From the NCBI RefSeq assembly GCF_016919245.1, contig NZ_JAFEJA010000001.1, positions 1,922,001-1,986,000 of the forward strand: a stretch of 64,000 nucleotides of DNA, read 5' to 3'. The stretch comes from Streptomyces zhihengii (GTDB lineage Bacteria > Actinomycetota > Actinomycetes > Streptomycetales > Streptomycetaceae). Under the pieces are notes generated by a model. It did no database searches. It was not told the origin of the DNA and saw nothing but the letters and a program-made list of their open reading frames with translations. Below, in pieces: positions 7,307 to 20,400 of the stretch. A program made the translations under genes and the position numbers. Position 1 is the first letter of the stretch. Each line of letters starts with the position of its first letter.

Positions 7307-8149
7307 TCATGCGGTCTGGAGCGCCGCGGCGGGCACGGCGATCGGCTGGGTGTCCCGGCCCGTCTCGCCGAGGACGGCCCGGACGGTCCGGGCCGCGAGC
7401 GCCTCGGTGACCGCGGGGATGCGCAGCCTGCGGTGGGTGAGGTGCGCGTGGTCGAACAGCAGGTAGTTGACGGGCGCGCCCTCGGCGGCCCAGGCGCCCG
7501 CCGCCCGGCGCAGGGTGCGCAGGTAGTCGTCCCAGGCACCGGCGACCTCGGGGCTCATGGGCGGCAGGCCGTCCGCGAGCGTGGGTGCGCTGTGCCGGCT
7601 GCGTTCGCACAGTTCGGTGCGGCGCTCGGGGGTGAGCCCCTCGGTCCAGAACTGCCAGCACTGGAAGAGGAACCCCTTGCGGCCGGACTCGGGGACCAGG
7701 GCGACGACGTGCCGCAGATGCCAGGTGGCGAGCGCGAGCAGGTCGCTGTCGGTGAGCGCGGCCTCCCCTGCGACGGCGAGCGCGAGTTCGCTGGACGCCG
7801 TCGCGACGTCGTCGGCGAATTCGATGTCGCAGGCTTCCTGGTGGTGCGGCGCCGCACCCTCGGAGTGGGGAAGGTATTCGATGCGGGAATCCGTCCCGGC
7901 GGGGACGACCTCCGCGCGGATTCTGTTCTCCACCTCGCGCAGTTCGGGTGAAGCGGAGTGGGCCCAGAATCCGATGTCGGGATTCTTGCCGGCCTCGCCC
8001 CAGTGGAAGAACCACCTGCTGGACGGGTCGGCGGCCCGCAGGTCGCGGATCAGCTCCCGGAGTGTTTCCGGAGGCTGCGGATGGGAGATGCCGTGGTTAC
8101 CCGTCCCGTAGGGCGCGGGCACCCGGGCGTGGAGCCAACGGTGCGTCAT
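7307..8149 (-). CDS. Protein of uncertain function resembling SpaB C-terminal / thiopeptide-type bacteriocin domain
   Basis: A 280-residue protein that I do not recognise with certainty. It opens [15 protein letters not shown], and near residues 43-65 has [20 protein letters not shown]. This resembles the stretch in SpaB C-terminal (split lantibiotic dehydratase elimination) proteins where an RYW-type strand precedes HLRLR. The middle, with many acidic and Ala/Leu residues and [16 protein letters not shown], fits the following helical part of that family. The resemblance is by eye and could be wrong. There is no precursor peptide, dehydratase N-terminal domain or cyclase gene nearby. The ATG at 8149 has GAGG about nine nt upstream. 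It is the first gene of the minus unit leading into rifG and is divergent from the PKS. Confidence 0.5.
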   Translation of the reverse strand: MTHRWLHARVPAPYGTGNHGISHPQPPETLRELIRDLRAADPSSRWFFHWGEAGKNPDIGFWAHSASPELREVENRIRAEVVPAGTDSRIEYLPHSEGAAPHHQEACDIEFADDVATASSELALAVAGEAALTDSDLLALATWHLRHVVALVPESGRKGFLFQCWQFWTEGLTPERRTELCERSRHSAPTLADGLPPMSPEVAGAWDDYLRTLRRAAGAWAAEGAPVNYLLFDHAHLTHRRLRIPAVTEALAARTVRAVLGETGRDTQPIAVPAAALQTA

Positions 8150-8432
8150 GTCGGTTACCTCAATTCTTTCACCGGCGGGAATGTGCGGAATATTGTCTGA
8201 CCGACGCGGGCGCTTTCCTATGCTAGGGCCGTCCGGAAAACGCCTCCACACCCTTGTGGCGCCGATATCGGCCGGGCCCGAATTCAGGGCCCTGGTAGGG
8301 GGGACGACTGGGGTTACGGGCATGCCGGTCGCGGCGAGAATCTTGTTCCACAGAGCCGCAGAACATGCGACAGGTCAAGAGATTCCGTCAGACGTATTTC
8401 ATTGCCGCCGTGTTATCGAGGGGTGTGTGGAC
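8150..8432. promoter_or_regulatory. Divergent promoter region upstream of the PKS operon
   Basis: This 283-bp non-coding stretch lies between the SpaB-C-like gene (minus) and the first PKS gene (plus). It holds G-box element B (8297-8313). A TTGTCT (8193-8198) and TATGCT (8219-8224) pair is visible but with a 20-nt spacer, poorer than a usual promoter. No small ORF is supported. Confidence 0.55.
8297..8314 (+). promoter_or_regulatory. Shared G-box operator B upstream of PKS operon
   Basis: AGGGGGG, six nt, then GGGGT. This is the least conserved of the four related elements: spacing is six rather than five nt and the second box is TGGGGT. It points toward the PKS start about 120 bp downstream. 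A GAATCT stretch lies about 24 nt after the second box, a weak -10 candidate. Confidence 0.45.
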
Positions 8433-11400
8433 ATGCTGCGAACCGAGCTGATCCGACCGTTGCCGGAACTGCTCACGGCGCACGCGGACCGCTTCGGGAA
8501 CAAGATCGCCTACCGCGATGCCCGCCGCGCCGTCGGCTGGGCCGAGCTGGCGGAGCGCACGGGGCGGCTGGCCGGTCACCTGGCGGCGCTGCGGCTCCAG
8601 CCCGGCGACCGGGCCGCGTTCCTCCTCGGCAACTGCGTCGAGACGGTGGAGAGTTACCTCTCCGTCGTGCGTGCGGCCGCGATCGGCGTCCCGCTCAACC
8701 CGCGGTCCACCGATGCCGAGCTGGCCCATCTGCTGGGCGACAGCGGGGCCCGTGTGGTCGTCACCGACCCGCCGCACGTCGAGCAGGTCCGGCGGGTGCT
8801 GGGGGCGGACCGCTCGGTGCGGATCGTGGTCACCGGCGACGGGCGGGCCCCGGCCGGGACCCTGTCCTTCGAGACGCTGGCCACCACGGACGCCCCCGAG
8901 CCCGCGCGCGACGACCTGTCGCTCGACGACGTGGCCTGGATGCTCTACACCTCCGGCACCACGGGCAAGCCGAAGGGCGTGCTCTCCAGCCAGCGCAACG
9001 CGCTGTTCTCGGTGGCCGCCGGCTATGTGCCGATCCCCGGACTCGGCGCCGAGGACCGGGTGCTGTGGCCGCTGCCGCTGTTCCACAGCCTCTCCCACAT
9101 CGTGTGCGTGGTCGCCGCCACCGCCGTCGGCGCCTCGGTGCGCCTGGTCGACGGCTTCGCCGCCGAGGACGTGCTGGCGGCGCTGCGGGAGGAGAACTCC
9201 ACCTTCCTCGCCGGTGTCCCGACGATGTACCACCAGCTCGTCGAGGCCGCGGCGCGCAAGGGCTTCGCCGCGCCCCGGCTGCGGATGTGCCTGGTCGGCG
9301 GTTCGGTCACCACCGCCTCGCTGCACACCGCGTTCGAGAAGGCCTTCGGCGCACCGCTGCTCGACGCCTACGGCTCCACCGAGACGTGCGGCGCGATCAC
9401 CATGAACTGGCCCACCGGCCCCCGGGTCGAGGGCTCCTGCGGTCTGCCGGTGCCGGGCGTCAACGTGCGGCTGGTCGACCCGCGGACCGGCAGCGACGTG
9501 CCGGCCGGCGAGGAGGGCGAGGTCTGGGTCAACGGGCCGAACGTGATGGCCGGTTACCACAACGACCCGCAGGCCACCGCAGCCGCGCTGCGCGACGGCT
9601 GGTACCGCACCGGCGACCTGGCCCGGCGCGACGACGCCGGCTGCTTCACCATCACGGGCCGGCTCAAGGAGCTCGTCATCCGCGGCGGCGAGAACATCCA
9701 CCCCGCCGAGGTCGAGGAGGTGCTGCGGTCCGTGCCCGGCGTCGCCGACGTCGCCGTGGTCGCCAAGCCGCACACCGTGCTCGGCGAGGTGCCCGTCGCC
9801 TTCCTGGTGCCGGGCCCCGAAGGGCTCGACCCGGAGCTGCTGTACGCGGCCTGCCGCGAACAACTGGCCTACTACAAGGTGCCCGAGGAGCTGTACGAGA
9901 CCGCGCAGATCCCGCGCACCCAGTCCGGCAAGATCATGCGGCACCGGCTGCTCAGCCGGCCCATGCGGCTGCGCGCGGCCAACAGCAGCCACTACGAGTC
10001 GCTGCTGCGGCTGGACTGGGTGCCGCTGACGGCACGGCCCGCCCCGCCGGCCGCCGCCCCGTGGGTGCTGTCCGGTCCGGACGCCGACGCGCTGACCGCC
10101 CTGCTCGGCGCCCGGCTCGACGAGGCGTCCGCCGCCGGCGAGTCCGTGCCGGGTGCGGTCGTGCTCTCGCTCGACGTGCCGAAGGCGGCGGCCGCCGCCG
10201 ACTTCGCGGGTGCCGTGGAGCGCACCGTGCACGGCCTGGCGCGACAGGTCGCCCTCTGGCTGGCGGACGAGCGGCTGGACGGTGTGCGGCTCGCCGTCGC
10301 CACCCGCGGCGCCGTGATCGCCGGCCCGCGCGAGTCCCTGCACAACATCGCCCACGCCCCGGTGTGGGGCCTGCTGCGGTCCGTCCAGGCCGAACACCCC
10401 GGCCGGGTGCTGCTGGTGGACCTCGACGAGGCGCCCGCGTCGGCGGAGGAGCTGCCCCGGCTGGTCACCACCGAGGAGCCGCAGCTCGCGCTCCGCGGCG
10501 GTGTGCCGCTGCTGCCGCGCCTGGCCCGGGTCGCGGCCGGCGGCGAACCGCGTGAGAACACCGGCCTGGACCCCGAGCGCACCGTCGTCGTCGCCGGCGC
10601 CGACAGCGCGCAGGGCGCGGCGCTCGCCCGCCATCTGGTCGCCGGTCACCGCGCACGCCATCTGCTGCTGATCGCCTCGCACGGCGCGGACGACGAGAAC
10701 GTGGCCGCGCTGCGCGAAGAACTGACCGCCGCGGGCGCCCGGAACGTGGCCGTCGCCGCCTGCGACACCGCCGACCGCGGCGCGCTCGCCGCGGTGCTGG
10801 AGGGCGCGGAGCGCCCGCTGACGGCCGTGGTGCACGCGGGCGGCTGGGAGGACGCGCTCGCCCACCGGCCCCGCCGGGCGCTGGAGTCGGCCGTCGCCGG
10901 TCTGCTCCATCTGCACGAGCTGAGCCGGGCGCACGAGCTGTCCGCGTTCGTGATGTGCTCCTCGGCCGAGACCCTGTTCGGCGCGGCGGGCGAGGCCGAC
11001 CGGTCCGCGTACAACGCGTTCGTCGACGCCCTGGCGCAGCACCGCGCCGACCGGGGGCTGCCCGCGCTGGCCCTCGGCTGGGGCCGCTGGGAGGCGACCG
11101 GCGGAACGGCGGCCGGCGCTGCCGGCGGCACGGGCGTCCTCGGCGTCTCGGAAGGGCTGGCGATGTTCGACGCGGCCCAGCTCTCCGGACCCGCCTACTC
11201 CCTGCCGCTGGCCCTGGACACGGCGGCCATCGCCACCGGTGAGGTGTCGCCGCTGCTGGGCGGACTGATCGACACCTCGGCCGTGCCCGCGACCGCCGAC
11301 AGCTCGGTGGCCGACACCCTGCGGGAGCGGCTCGCGCCGCTGCCGGAGGAGGAGCGGCTGCGGATCCTCCAGGAGATCGTGCGCACCGAGGCGGCACGCG

Positions 11401-14400
11401 TCCGCGACCTGGGCGGCATCTCCTGGGTGGGCCCGAAGCGGCCGTTCAAGGACCTCGGCTTCACCTCGCTGCACGCGGTGGCGCTGCGCAACCGGCTCAC
11501 CGAGACGACCGGGCTGCCGCTGCCCGCGACGGTCGCCTTCGACCATCCGACGCCGTACGCGGTGGCGGTGCTGCTGCACACCCTGCTGACGGGTGCCGAG
11601 GAGCGGGCGGAGGAGGTGCGTCCGGAGGTGGCGGGCTCGGACGAGCCGATCGCCATCGTCGGCATGGCCTGCCGGCTGCCCGGCGGCGTCACCTCGCCCG
11701 AGGAGCTGTGGCGGCTGGTCGACGAGGGCCGCGACGCGGTGTCCGGCTTCCCCGAGGACCGCGACTGGAACCTGGAGGAGCTGTACGACCCCGAGGGTTC
11801 CCGGCCCGGCTCCAGCTACGTCCGCGAGGGCGGCTTCCTGTACGACGTGGCCGACTTCGACGCCGAGTTCTTCGGCATATCCCCGCGTGAGGCCGTCGCG
11901 ATGGACCCCCAGCAGCGGCTGCTGCTGGAGACGTCCTGGGAGGCCCTGGAGCGGGCCGGCATCGACCCCGCGGCGCTGCGGGGCAAGCCGGTCGGTGTGT
12001 TCTCCGGCGTGATGTACCACGACTACGGCGCGCAGGTGGACCGCGCGCCGGAGGGCTCGGAGGGCTACCGCGGCATCGGCACCGCGGGCAGTGTCGCCTC
12101 CGGCCGGGTGTCGTACACCTTCGGTCTGGAGGGCCCGGCGCTGACCGTCGACACGGCCTGCTCCTCCTCGCTGGTGGCCCTGCACCTGGCGGCGCAGTCG
12201 CTGCGCAACGGCGAGTGCACGATGGCGCTGGCGGGCGGTGTGGCGCTGATGGCGCAGCCGACCTCGTTCGTGGAGTTCTCCCGGCAGCGTGCGCTGGCCC
12301 CCGACGGGCGCTGCAAGGCGTACGCGGAGGCGGCGGACGGCACCGGCTGGGCGGAGGGCGTCGGCATCCTGCTGCTGGAGCGCCTCTCGGACGCCGAGCG
12401 GCTCGGGCACCCGGTGCTCGCGGTGGTCCGCGGCTCCGCGGTCAACCAGGACGGCGCCTCCAACGGTCTCACCGCGCCGAGCGGTCCCTCGCAGCAGCGG
12501 GTCATCCGCCAGGCGCTGGCCAACGCCCATCTGTCGCCCGCGGACGTGGACGCGGTGGAGGGCCACGGCACGGGCACCATGCTCGGTGACCCGATCGAGG
12601 CGCAGGCCCTGCTCGCCACCTACGGACGCGAACGGGACACCGAACAGCCCTTGTGGCTGGGCTCGTTGAAGTCGAACATCGGGCACGCCCAGTCCGCCGC
12701 CGGAGTCGCCGGCATCATCAAGATGGTCCAGGCGATCCGCAACGGCGTGCTGCCGAAGACCCTCCACGTCGACCAGCCCTCCACCAAGGTCGACTGGACC
12801 GCCGGAGCCGTCGAACTCCTCACCGAAGCCCGCGACTGGCCCGCACTCGGACGCCCGCGCCGCGCCGCCGTCTCCTCCTTCGGCGTCAGCGGCACCAACG
12901 CCCACGTCATCATCGAACAGGCACCCGCGGCCGACGAGGAGCCCGGCCCGGCCGGGGCCTCGGGGGCGGCCGTGCTGCCGTGGGTGGTCTCCGCCCGGAC
13001 GCCGGCGGCGCTGCGGGCCCAGGCCCGGCAGCTCGTGGGTGTGGCGACGGACCACTCCCCCGCGGACGTCGCGCATGCGCTGGCGTTCACCCGCGCATCA
13101 CTGGAGCAGCGGGCGGTGATCCTCGCGGACGACCGCGAGAGCGGTCTCTCGGGTCTTCGGGCGCTGGCGTCGGGTGAGCCGGCCGCGCACGTGGTCACCG
13201 GGACGGCCGACGTCGACGGCAGGACCGTCTTCGTCTTCCCCGGCCAGGGCCACCAGTGGACGGGCATGGGCGCCCGCCTCCTCGACACCAGCCCCGTCTT
13301 CCACCACCACATCAGCGAGTGCGCCCGGGCCCTGAGCGCCTATGTCGACTGGGATCTGGTGGATGTCCTGCGGGGTGCGGAGGGAGCGCCCGGCTTCGAC
13401 CGGGTGGACGTCGTCCAGCCCGCCTCCTTCGCCGTCATGGTCGCCCTCGCCCGCCTCTGGCAGCACCACGGCATCACCCCCCACGCCCTCACCGGCCACT
13501 CCCAGGGCGAAATAGCCGCAGCCCACATCGCCGGCGTCCTCACCCTCGACGACGCCGCACGCATCGTCACCCTCCGCTCCCAGGCCATCGGCACCCACCT
13601 CGCCGGACACGGCGGCATGATGTCCCTCCCCCTCCCCCTCACCACCGCCGAGGAACACCTCACCACCTACGACGGACGCATCGAGATCGCCGCCGTCAAC
13701 GGCCCCAACTCCACCGTCGTCGCCGGCGACCCCACCGCCCTCGACGACCTCCACACCCACCTCAACGCCGACGGCATCCGCGCCCGCAAAATCCCCGTCG
13801 ACTACGCCTCCCACACCAGCCACGTCGAATCACTCCAACACGAACTCGCCACCCTCCTCGACGGCATCACCCCCCGCACCGCCGACATCCCCCTCCACTC
13901 CACCCTCACCGGCGAACTCATCGACGGCACCACCATGACCGCCGACCACTGGTACCAGAACCTCCGCCACCAGGTCCGCTTCGCCACCACCATCGAAAAC
14001 CTCGCCCACACCGGACACCGCACCTTCATCGAAATCAGCGCCCACCCCGTCCTCACCATGCCCATCGGCGACATCCTCGACCAACACGCCGACACCCCCT
14101 GGACCACCACCGGCACCCTCCGCCGCAACGACGACACCCCCCACCGCTTCCTCACCAACGCCGCCGAACTCCACGTCCGCGGCACCACCCCCGACTGGAC
14201 CACCCTCCTCACCCCACCCACCACCACACCCGACCTCCCCACCTACCCCTTCCAACGCACCCGCTACTGGCTGGAGGGCACGGGCAGCAGTGACGCCGGG
14301 GCACTCGGTGTCGCGGCGGAGGAGCACCCGCTGCTGGGCGCCCTCGTCGAACTGCCGGGCTCCGGTGGGGTGCTGACGACGGGACGCCTGTCGCTGAAGA

Positions 14401-17400
14401 CCCACCCGTGGCTCGCGGTCGACACGTCGGGCGGGCCGTCCCCGGTCCCCGGTGCGGTGCTGGTCGAGCTGGCCGTGCGGGCGGGCGACCATGTGGCGGC
14501 CGGGACGCTGGAGGAGCTCGTCCTGGAGGAGCCGATGGTGCTGCCGGAGCGCGGCAGCGTCCAGGTCCGGGTGCAGGTCGGGGCCGCGGAGGCCGCAGGC
14601 GGCACCGGGCAGCACGGCCGCCGTCAGGTCAGCGTCCACTCACGCGCCGACGAGTCGGCCGAGTGGGTTCGGCATGCGATCGGCCGGCTCTCCGCCCAGG
14701 AGGCCTCGTTCACGGGCGACTTCACCGTCCGCCCGCCCGGCACCGCGGAGGCCGTGGAGGTCTCGGCGGTCGCCTCGGCGGGGCTGCGCAAGGTGTGGCG
14801 CCACGGCGACGAGATCTACGCCGAGGTGGCGCTGCCGGACGAGCTGGCGGGCGAGGCGTCCGCGTACGGGCTGCACCCCGCCCTGCTGGACACCGTGCTG
14901 GAGGCCGCCGCGTACGGTCCGCTGGGCGCGGCGCGCCCGGACGGCCGGGTGCTGATGCCGCACACCTGGCGCCGGCTCGCGCTCTTCGCCTCCGGGGCGG
15001 GGCAGTTGCGGGTGCGCGTCACCCCGCGCGGCGACGACACGATCTCCGTCGCCGCCGCGGACTCCGCGGGTGCGCCGGTGCTGTCGATCCGGGAGCTGAG
15101 CTTCCGTGCGGTGGACCCGAACCGTGCGGTGCCCGGTCAAGACCCGTTGCGGGACGCTTTGTTCCGTGTCGAGTGGCAGACGATCCCCACCCCCGACACC
15201 ACCACCGGCACCGACTGGCCCGTCCTCGACCTCACCCACCGCACCGACGACGACGTCCGGACCCTCACCGCACACGCGCTGGAAGCCGTCCAGGCCCACA
15301 TCACCACCGACCCCGACGACACCCGCCTCGTGGTACTGACCCGCGACGCCCGCACCAACCCCGCACAAGCCGCCGTCCACGGACTCGTCCGCACCGCCCA
15401 GAACGAACACCCCGACCGCATCACCCTCATCGACACCGACACCGACACAACACTCCTCCCCCACGCCCTCGCCACCGGCGAACCCCAACTCGCCCTCACC
15501 CACAACACCCTCACCGTCCCCCGCCTCACCCGCACCACCCCACCGACCACGGCCACCAGCCCCCTCGACCCCCACGGCACCGTCCTCATCACCGGCGGCA
15601 CCGGCACCCTCGGCGCCCTCACCGCCCACCACCTCATCACCCACCACCACATCACCCACCTCCACCTCATCAGCCGACGCGGACCGGCCGCCCCCGGCGC
15701 CCAACAACTCCACGACCAACTCACCGCACTCGGCGCCACCGTCACCATCACCGCCACCGACGCCACCAACCCCCAACAAGTCCAAACCCTCCTCGACACC
15801 ATCCACCCCGACCACCCCCTCACCGCCGTCATCCACACCGCCGGCGTCCTCGACGACGCCACCCTCACCGCACAAACCCCCACCCACCTCGACACCGTCC
15901 TCACCCCCAAAACCGACGCCGCCCACACCCTCCACACCCTCACCCGACACCACCCCCTCACAGCCTTCGTCCTCTTCTCCAGCGCCGCCGGCACCCTCGG
16001 CAACCCCGGACAGGCCAACTACGCCGCCGCCAACGCAGCCCTCGACGCCCTCGCCACCCGACTCCGCACCCACGGCACCCCCGCCACCTCCCTCGCCTGG
16101 GGCTACTGGTCGGATGTCAGCGGCATGACGGAGCACCTGGACGAGGCGGCGCTCCGGCGCCACCGCAGGGACGGCATGCTGGGGCTGTCCGCCGGGACCG
16201 GCATGGCACTGCTGGACGCCGCCCTGGCGTCCGAGGAGCCGGCCTATGTCGCCGCGCAGCTCGATCTGGCGGGTCTGCGTGCCCGTGCGGCGACCGAGCC
16301 GGTGCCGCTGATGCTGCGGTCGCTGGTGCGTCCGCCGCGCCGGGCCGCGGCCCAGGGGCAGTCCGCCGCAGAGGACCGGGGTGCGCTGGGCGCACAGCTC
16401 GCCGCGCTGCCGGAGGCGGAGCGGGAGCGCACGGTCGTGGATCTGGTGCGGGCCGAGGCCGCGACGGTGCTGGGGCACGCGTCGGCGGAGGCCATCGACG
16501 AGAAGCGGGCGTTCAAGGATCTGGGCTTCGACTCGCTGACCGCGGTCGAGCTGCGGAATCGTATCGCCAAGCGTGCCGGGCTCACCCTTCCCGCCACCCT
16601 GGTCTTCGACTATCCGTCACCCGCGGTGCTGGCGCGCAAGTTGCTCGGCGACCTCGTCGGGGAGCAGCCCGCGGCGGCGGGCGCCGTGCCCGCCGGGCGC
16701 GGGGCGGCGGCCGACGACGACCCGATCGTGATCGTGTCGATGGGCTGCCGGTTCCCCGGCGGTGCCGACGGGCCGGACGAGCTGTGGCGGCTGGTGGCGG
16801 AGGGCACCGATGTGATCGGCGGCTTCCCCGAGGACCGCGGCTGGGACCTGGAGGCGCTGTACGACCCGGACCCGGAGCACCTCGGCACGTCCTACGCCCG
16901 CAACGGGGCGTTCCTGGACACGGCGACCGGATTCGACGCCGGCTTCTTCGGGATCTCGCCGCGCGAGGCACTGGCGATGGATCCGCAGCAGCGACTGCTG
17001 CTGGAGACGTCCTGGGAGACGTTCGAGCGGGCGGGCATCGACCCGACCTCGCTCCAGGGCCAGCACGTCGGTGTGTTCGTCGGTGTCAACGACCGTGACT
17101 ACACCCTGCGGTTGCAGCACGACGCGGGTGAGCTGGAGGGCTACCGCCTCACCGGCACCTCGGGCAGTGTGGCCTCGGGCCGCATCTCCTACACCTTCGG
17201 TCTGGAGGGCCCGGCGCTGACCGTCGACACGGCCTGCTCCTCCTCGCTGGTGGCCCTGCACCTGGCGGCGCAGTCGGTGCGCAGCGGCGAGTCGTCGATG
17301 GCCCTGGCCGGCGGTGTCGCGCTGATGACGACACCCGACGCGTTCGTGGAGTTCTCCCGGCAGCGGGGCCTGTCCACGGACGGACGCTGCAAGGCGTTCG

Positions 17401-20400
17401 CCGAGGCGGCCGACGGCACCGGCTGGGCCGAGGGCTCCGCGATGCTGCTGGTCGAGCGGCTCTCCGACGCCGAACGGCTGGGGCACCCGGTCCTCGCGGT
17501 GGTCCGCGGCAGCGCCGTCAACCAGGACGGCGCCTCCAACGGACTGACCGCACCCAACGGCCCCTCCCAGCAGCGCGTCATCCGCGCCGCCCTCGCCGAC
17601 GCGGGTCTGTCCGCGGCGGAGGTCGACGCGGTGGAGGCGCACGGCACGGGCACCACCCTGGGCGACCCGATCGAGGCGCAGGCGCTGCTCGCGACCTACG
17701 GGACGGGCCGCGCGGACGCGGAGCCGCTGTGGCTGGGCTCGCTGAAGTCGAACATCGGGCACACCCAGGGCGCCGCCGGCGCGGCCAGTGTGATCAAGAT
17801 GGTCCAGGCGATGCGCCACGGGGTGCTGCCGAAGACCCTCCACGTCGACCGGCCGTCCACCAAGGTGGACTGGGCGGCGGGAGCGGTGGAGCTGCTCACC
17901 GAGTCCCGTGACTGGCCGGAGACCGAGCGGCCGCGCCGCGCGGCGGTGTCGTCGTTCGGTGTGAGCGGCACCAACGCCCACGTCATCATCGAGCAGGCGC
18001 CGGGTACCGCCGGGGCCGAGGCCCCGCGCACCGGGGACGACGAGGTGCCGGCCGTGCGCCCGTACGTCCTGTCGGCGAAGTCCCCCGAGGCGCTGGGCGG
18101 CCAGGCCGCCCGGCTCGCCCGGTGGCTGCGCGGCGGTGAGGCGCACCTCGCGGACGTCGCCTACTCGCTGGTGACCACGAAGGCGCGGCTCGACCACCGG
18201 GCGGTCGTCGTCGCGGGTGAGCGCGAGGAACTGCTGGCGGCACTGGACTCCCTCGCGGACGGCGGGGCGCCCGCGTCCGCCGTCACCGGCGCCCCGGCGC
18301 CCGGCCGGACGGCCTTCCTCTTCACCGGGCAGGGCAGCCAGCGGGCCGGGATGGGCCGCGAACTGCACGCGCGGTACCCGGTGTTCGCGGCGGCGTTCGA
18401 CGCGGCCTGCGAGGAGCTGGACCGGCATCTCGACGGGCACGTCCCCCACCCGCTGCGCGAGGTGGTGTTCGCCGAGCCCGGTTCCGCCGAGGCCGGGGAA
18501 CTGCACCGCACGGTGTACACCCAGTCGGCGCTGTTCGCCGTGCAGGTGGCGCTGTTCCGGCTGGTGGAGTCCTGGGGCGTGCGCCCCGACTTCGTCGCCG
18601 GGCACTCGATCGGCGAGCTGGCGGCGGCCCATGTCGCGGGCGTGTACTCGCTCGCCGACGGCGCCGCGCTGGTGGCGGCCCGCGGCAGGCTGATGCAGGC
18701 GCTGCCGGAGGGCGGTGCGATGGTCGCCGTGCAGGCGGCCGAGGACGAGGTGCTCGCGCTGCTGCCGTCCGACGGCCGCGCCGGGATCGCCGCGGTCAAC
18801 GGGCCCGCCGCCGTGGTGGTCTCGGGCGACGAGGACGCCGTCCTGGAGGTCGCCGCGGCCGTCGAGGCCCTGGGCCGCAAGACCAAGCGGCTGCGGGTGA
18901 GCCACGCCTTCCACTCGGCCCGGATGGAGCCGATGCTGGAGGAGTTCCGCGCGGTGGCCGGGGCGGTGGCGTACGCCGAGCCCCGGATCCCGGTGGTGTC
19001 GACGCTGACCGGGTCGCTGGTCGGGCTCGACCGGCTGGGCTCGGCGGACTACTGGGCGGAGCATGTGCGCCGGCCGGTGCGGTTCGCCGACGCGGTGGGA
19101 TACGTGCGGGCCGAAGGGGCCGGACGGTTCCTGGAGATCGGCCCGGACGCGGTGCTCACGGCGATGGCGCGGGAGACCGTCGACGCCCTCGCGGAGCAGG
19201 ACGGCCCCGGGGCCGGCGAGGCGGTGTTCCTGCCGGGTCTGCGCCGTGAGCGCTCCGAGCCGGCGACGCTGCTCGCGGCGGTGGCCGGGCTGTACGTCCG
19301 CGGGGCGGAGACCGACTGGGCGGCCCTGTTCGAGGGCACGGACGCGCGGCGTGTCGCGCTGCCGGTGTACGCGTTCCAGCGGGAGCGCTACTGGGTGGAG
19401 ATGCGGCCGGGCACGGCCGATCTCGGCTCGCTGGGTCTGGCGCCGGCCGGGCACCCGCTGCTCGGCGCGGTGGTGGAACTCCCGGACGGGCAGGGTGTGC
19501 TGGCGACCGGCCGGCTGTCACTGACGAGCAACCCGTGGCTCGCGGACCACGCCAAGTCGGGCACCGTCCTGGTGCCGGGCACGGCCCTGGTCGAGCTGGC
19601 CGTACGGGCCGGGGACCACGCCGGGGCGCCGGTGCTGGAGGAGCTGGTGCTCCAGGCTCCGCTGGTGCTGCCGGAGCGCGGCGGCGTCGAGGTACGGGTC
19701 CAGGTCGGCGCGGCCGACGACTCGGGGACGGGCCGCCGCCCGGTGGGCATCCACTCGCGGGCCGAGGACTCCGACGTCTGGACCCGGCATGCCGCCGGAT
19801 CCGTCTCGGCGTCGCAGCCGGCGACCGCGGCCGGGCAGGCCGTGTGGCCGCCGGCCGGAGCGGAGGCCGTCGACGTGGACGGCTTCTACGAGCGGCAGGC
19901 CGCGGCGGGCCATGACTTCGGGCCCTCCTTCCAGGGTCTGGAGCGGGTGTGGCGGCGCGGCGAGGAGCTGTTCGCCGAGGTGGCGCTGCCGGACGAGGCC
20001 GCCGCCGAGGCGTCCGCGTACGGGCTGCACCCCGCCCTGCTGGACGCTGCCCTGCACACGACGAGCTTCGGGGCAGTGGCGGAGACCGAGCCCGGCCAGG
20101 TGCTGCTGCCGTTCGCCTGGAACGGGGTGACCCTGCACGCGGCGGGCGCGGCACGCCTGCGGGTGCGGATCACACCGCAGGGCAACGACGCCGTGGCGGT
20201 GGAGGCGTCCGACGCGACCGGGGCTCCGGTGGCGTCGGTGGGTTCGCTGGCCTTCCGGGCGGTGGATCCGGCGCAGTTGTCGGCGGGTGACGATCCGTTG
20301 CGGGACGCGTTGTTCCGTGTCGAGTGGCAGACGATCCCCACCCCCGACACCACCACCGGCACCGACTGGCCCGTCCTCGACCTCACCCACCGCACCGACG

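Noticed and set aside
7307..8149. Full lanthipeptide or thiopeptide system
   Set aside because: No precursor peptide, dehydratase, cyclase or YcaO gene is visible nearby, so only an isolated family resemblance can be claimed.
8193..8224. Conventional promoter for the PKS operon (TTGTCT and TATGCT)
   Set aside because: The spacer is 20 nt and the hexamers are weak. The G-box element downstream is a better candidate for the start signal, so I did not list it as a promoter.
8388..13076. Very long open frame on the minus strand opposite the PKS
   Set aside because: It arises from the strong GC3 bias of the plus-strand PKS gene. Its product is Arg/Gly/Val-rich with no recognisable domain, and the plus strand carries intact catalytic motifs throughout.
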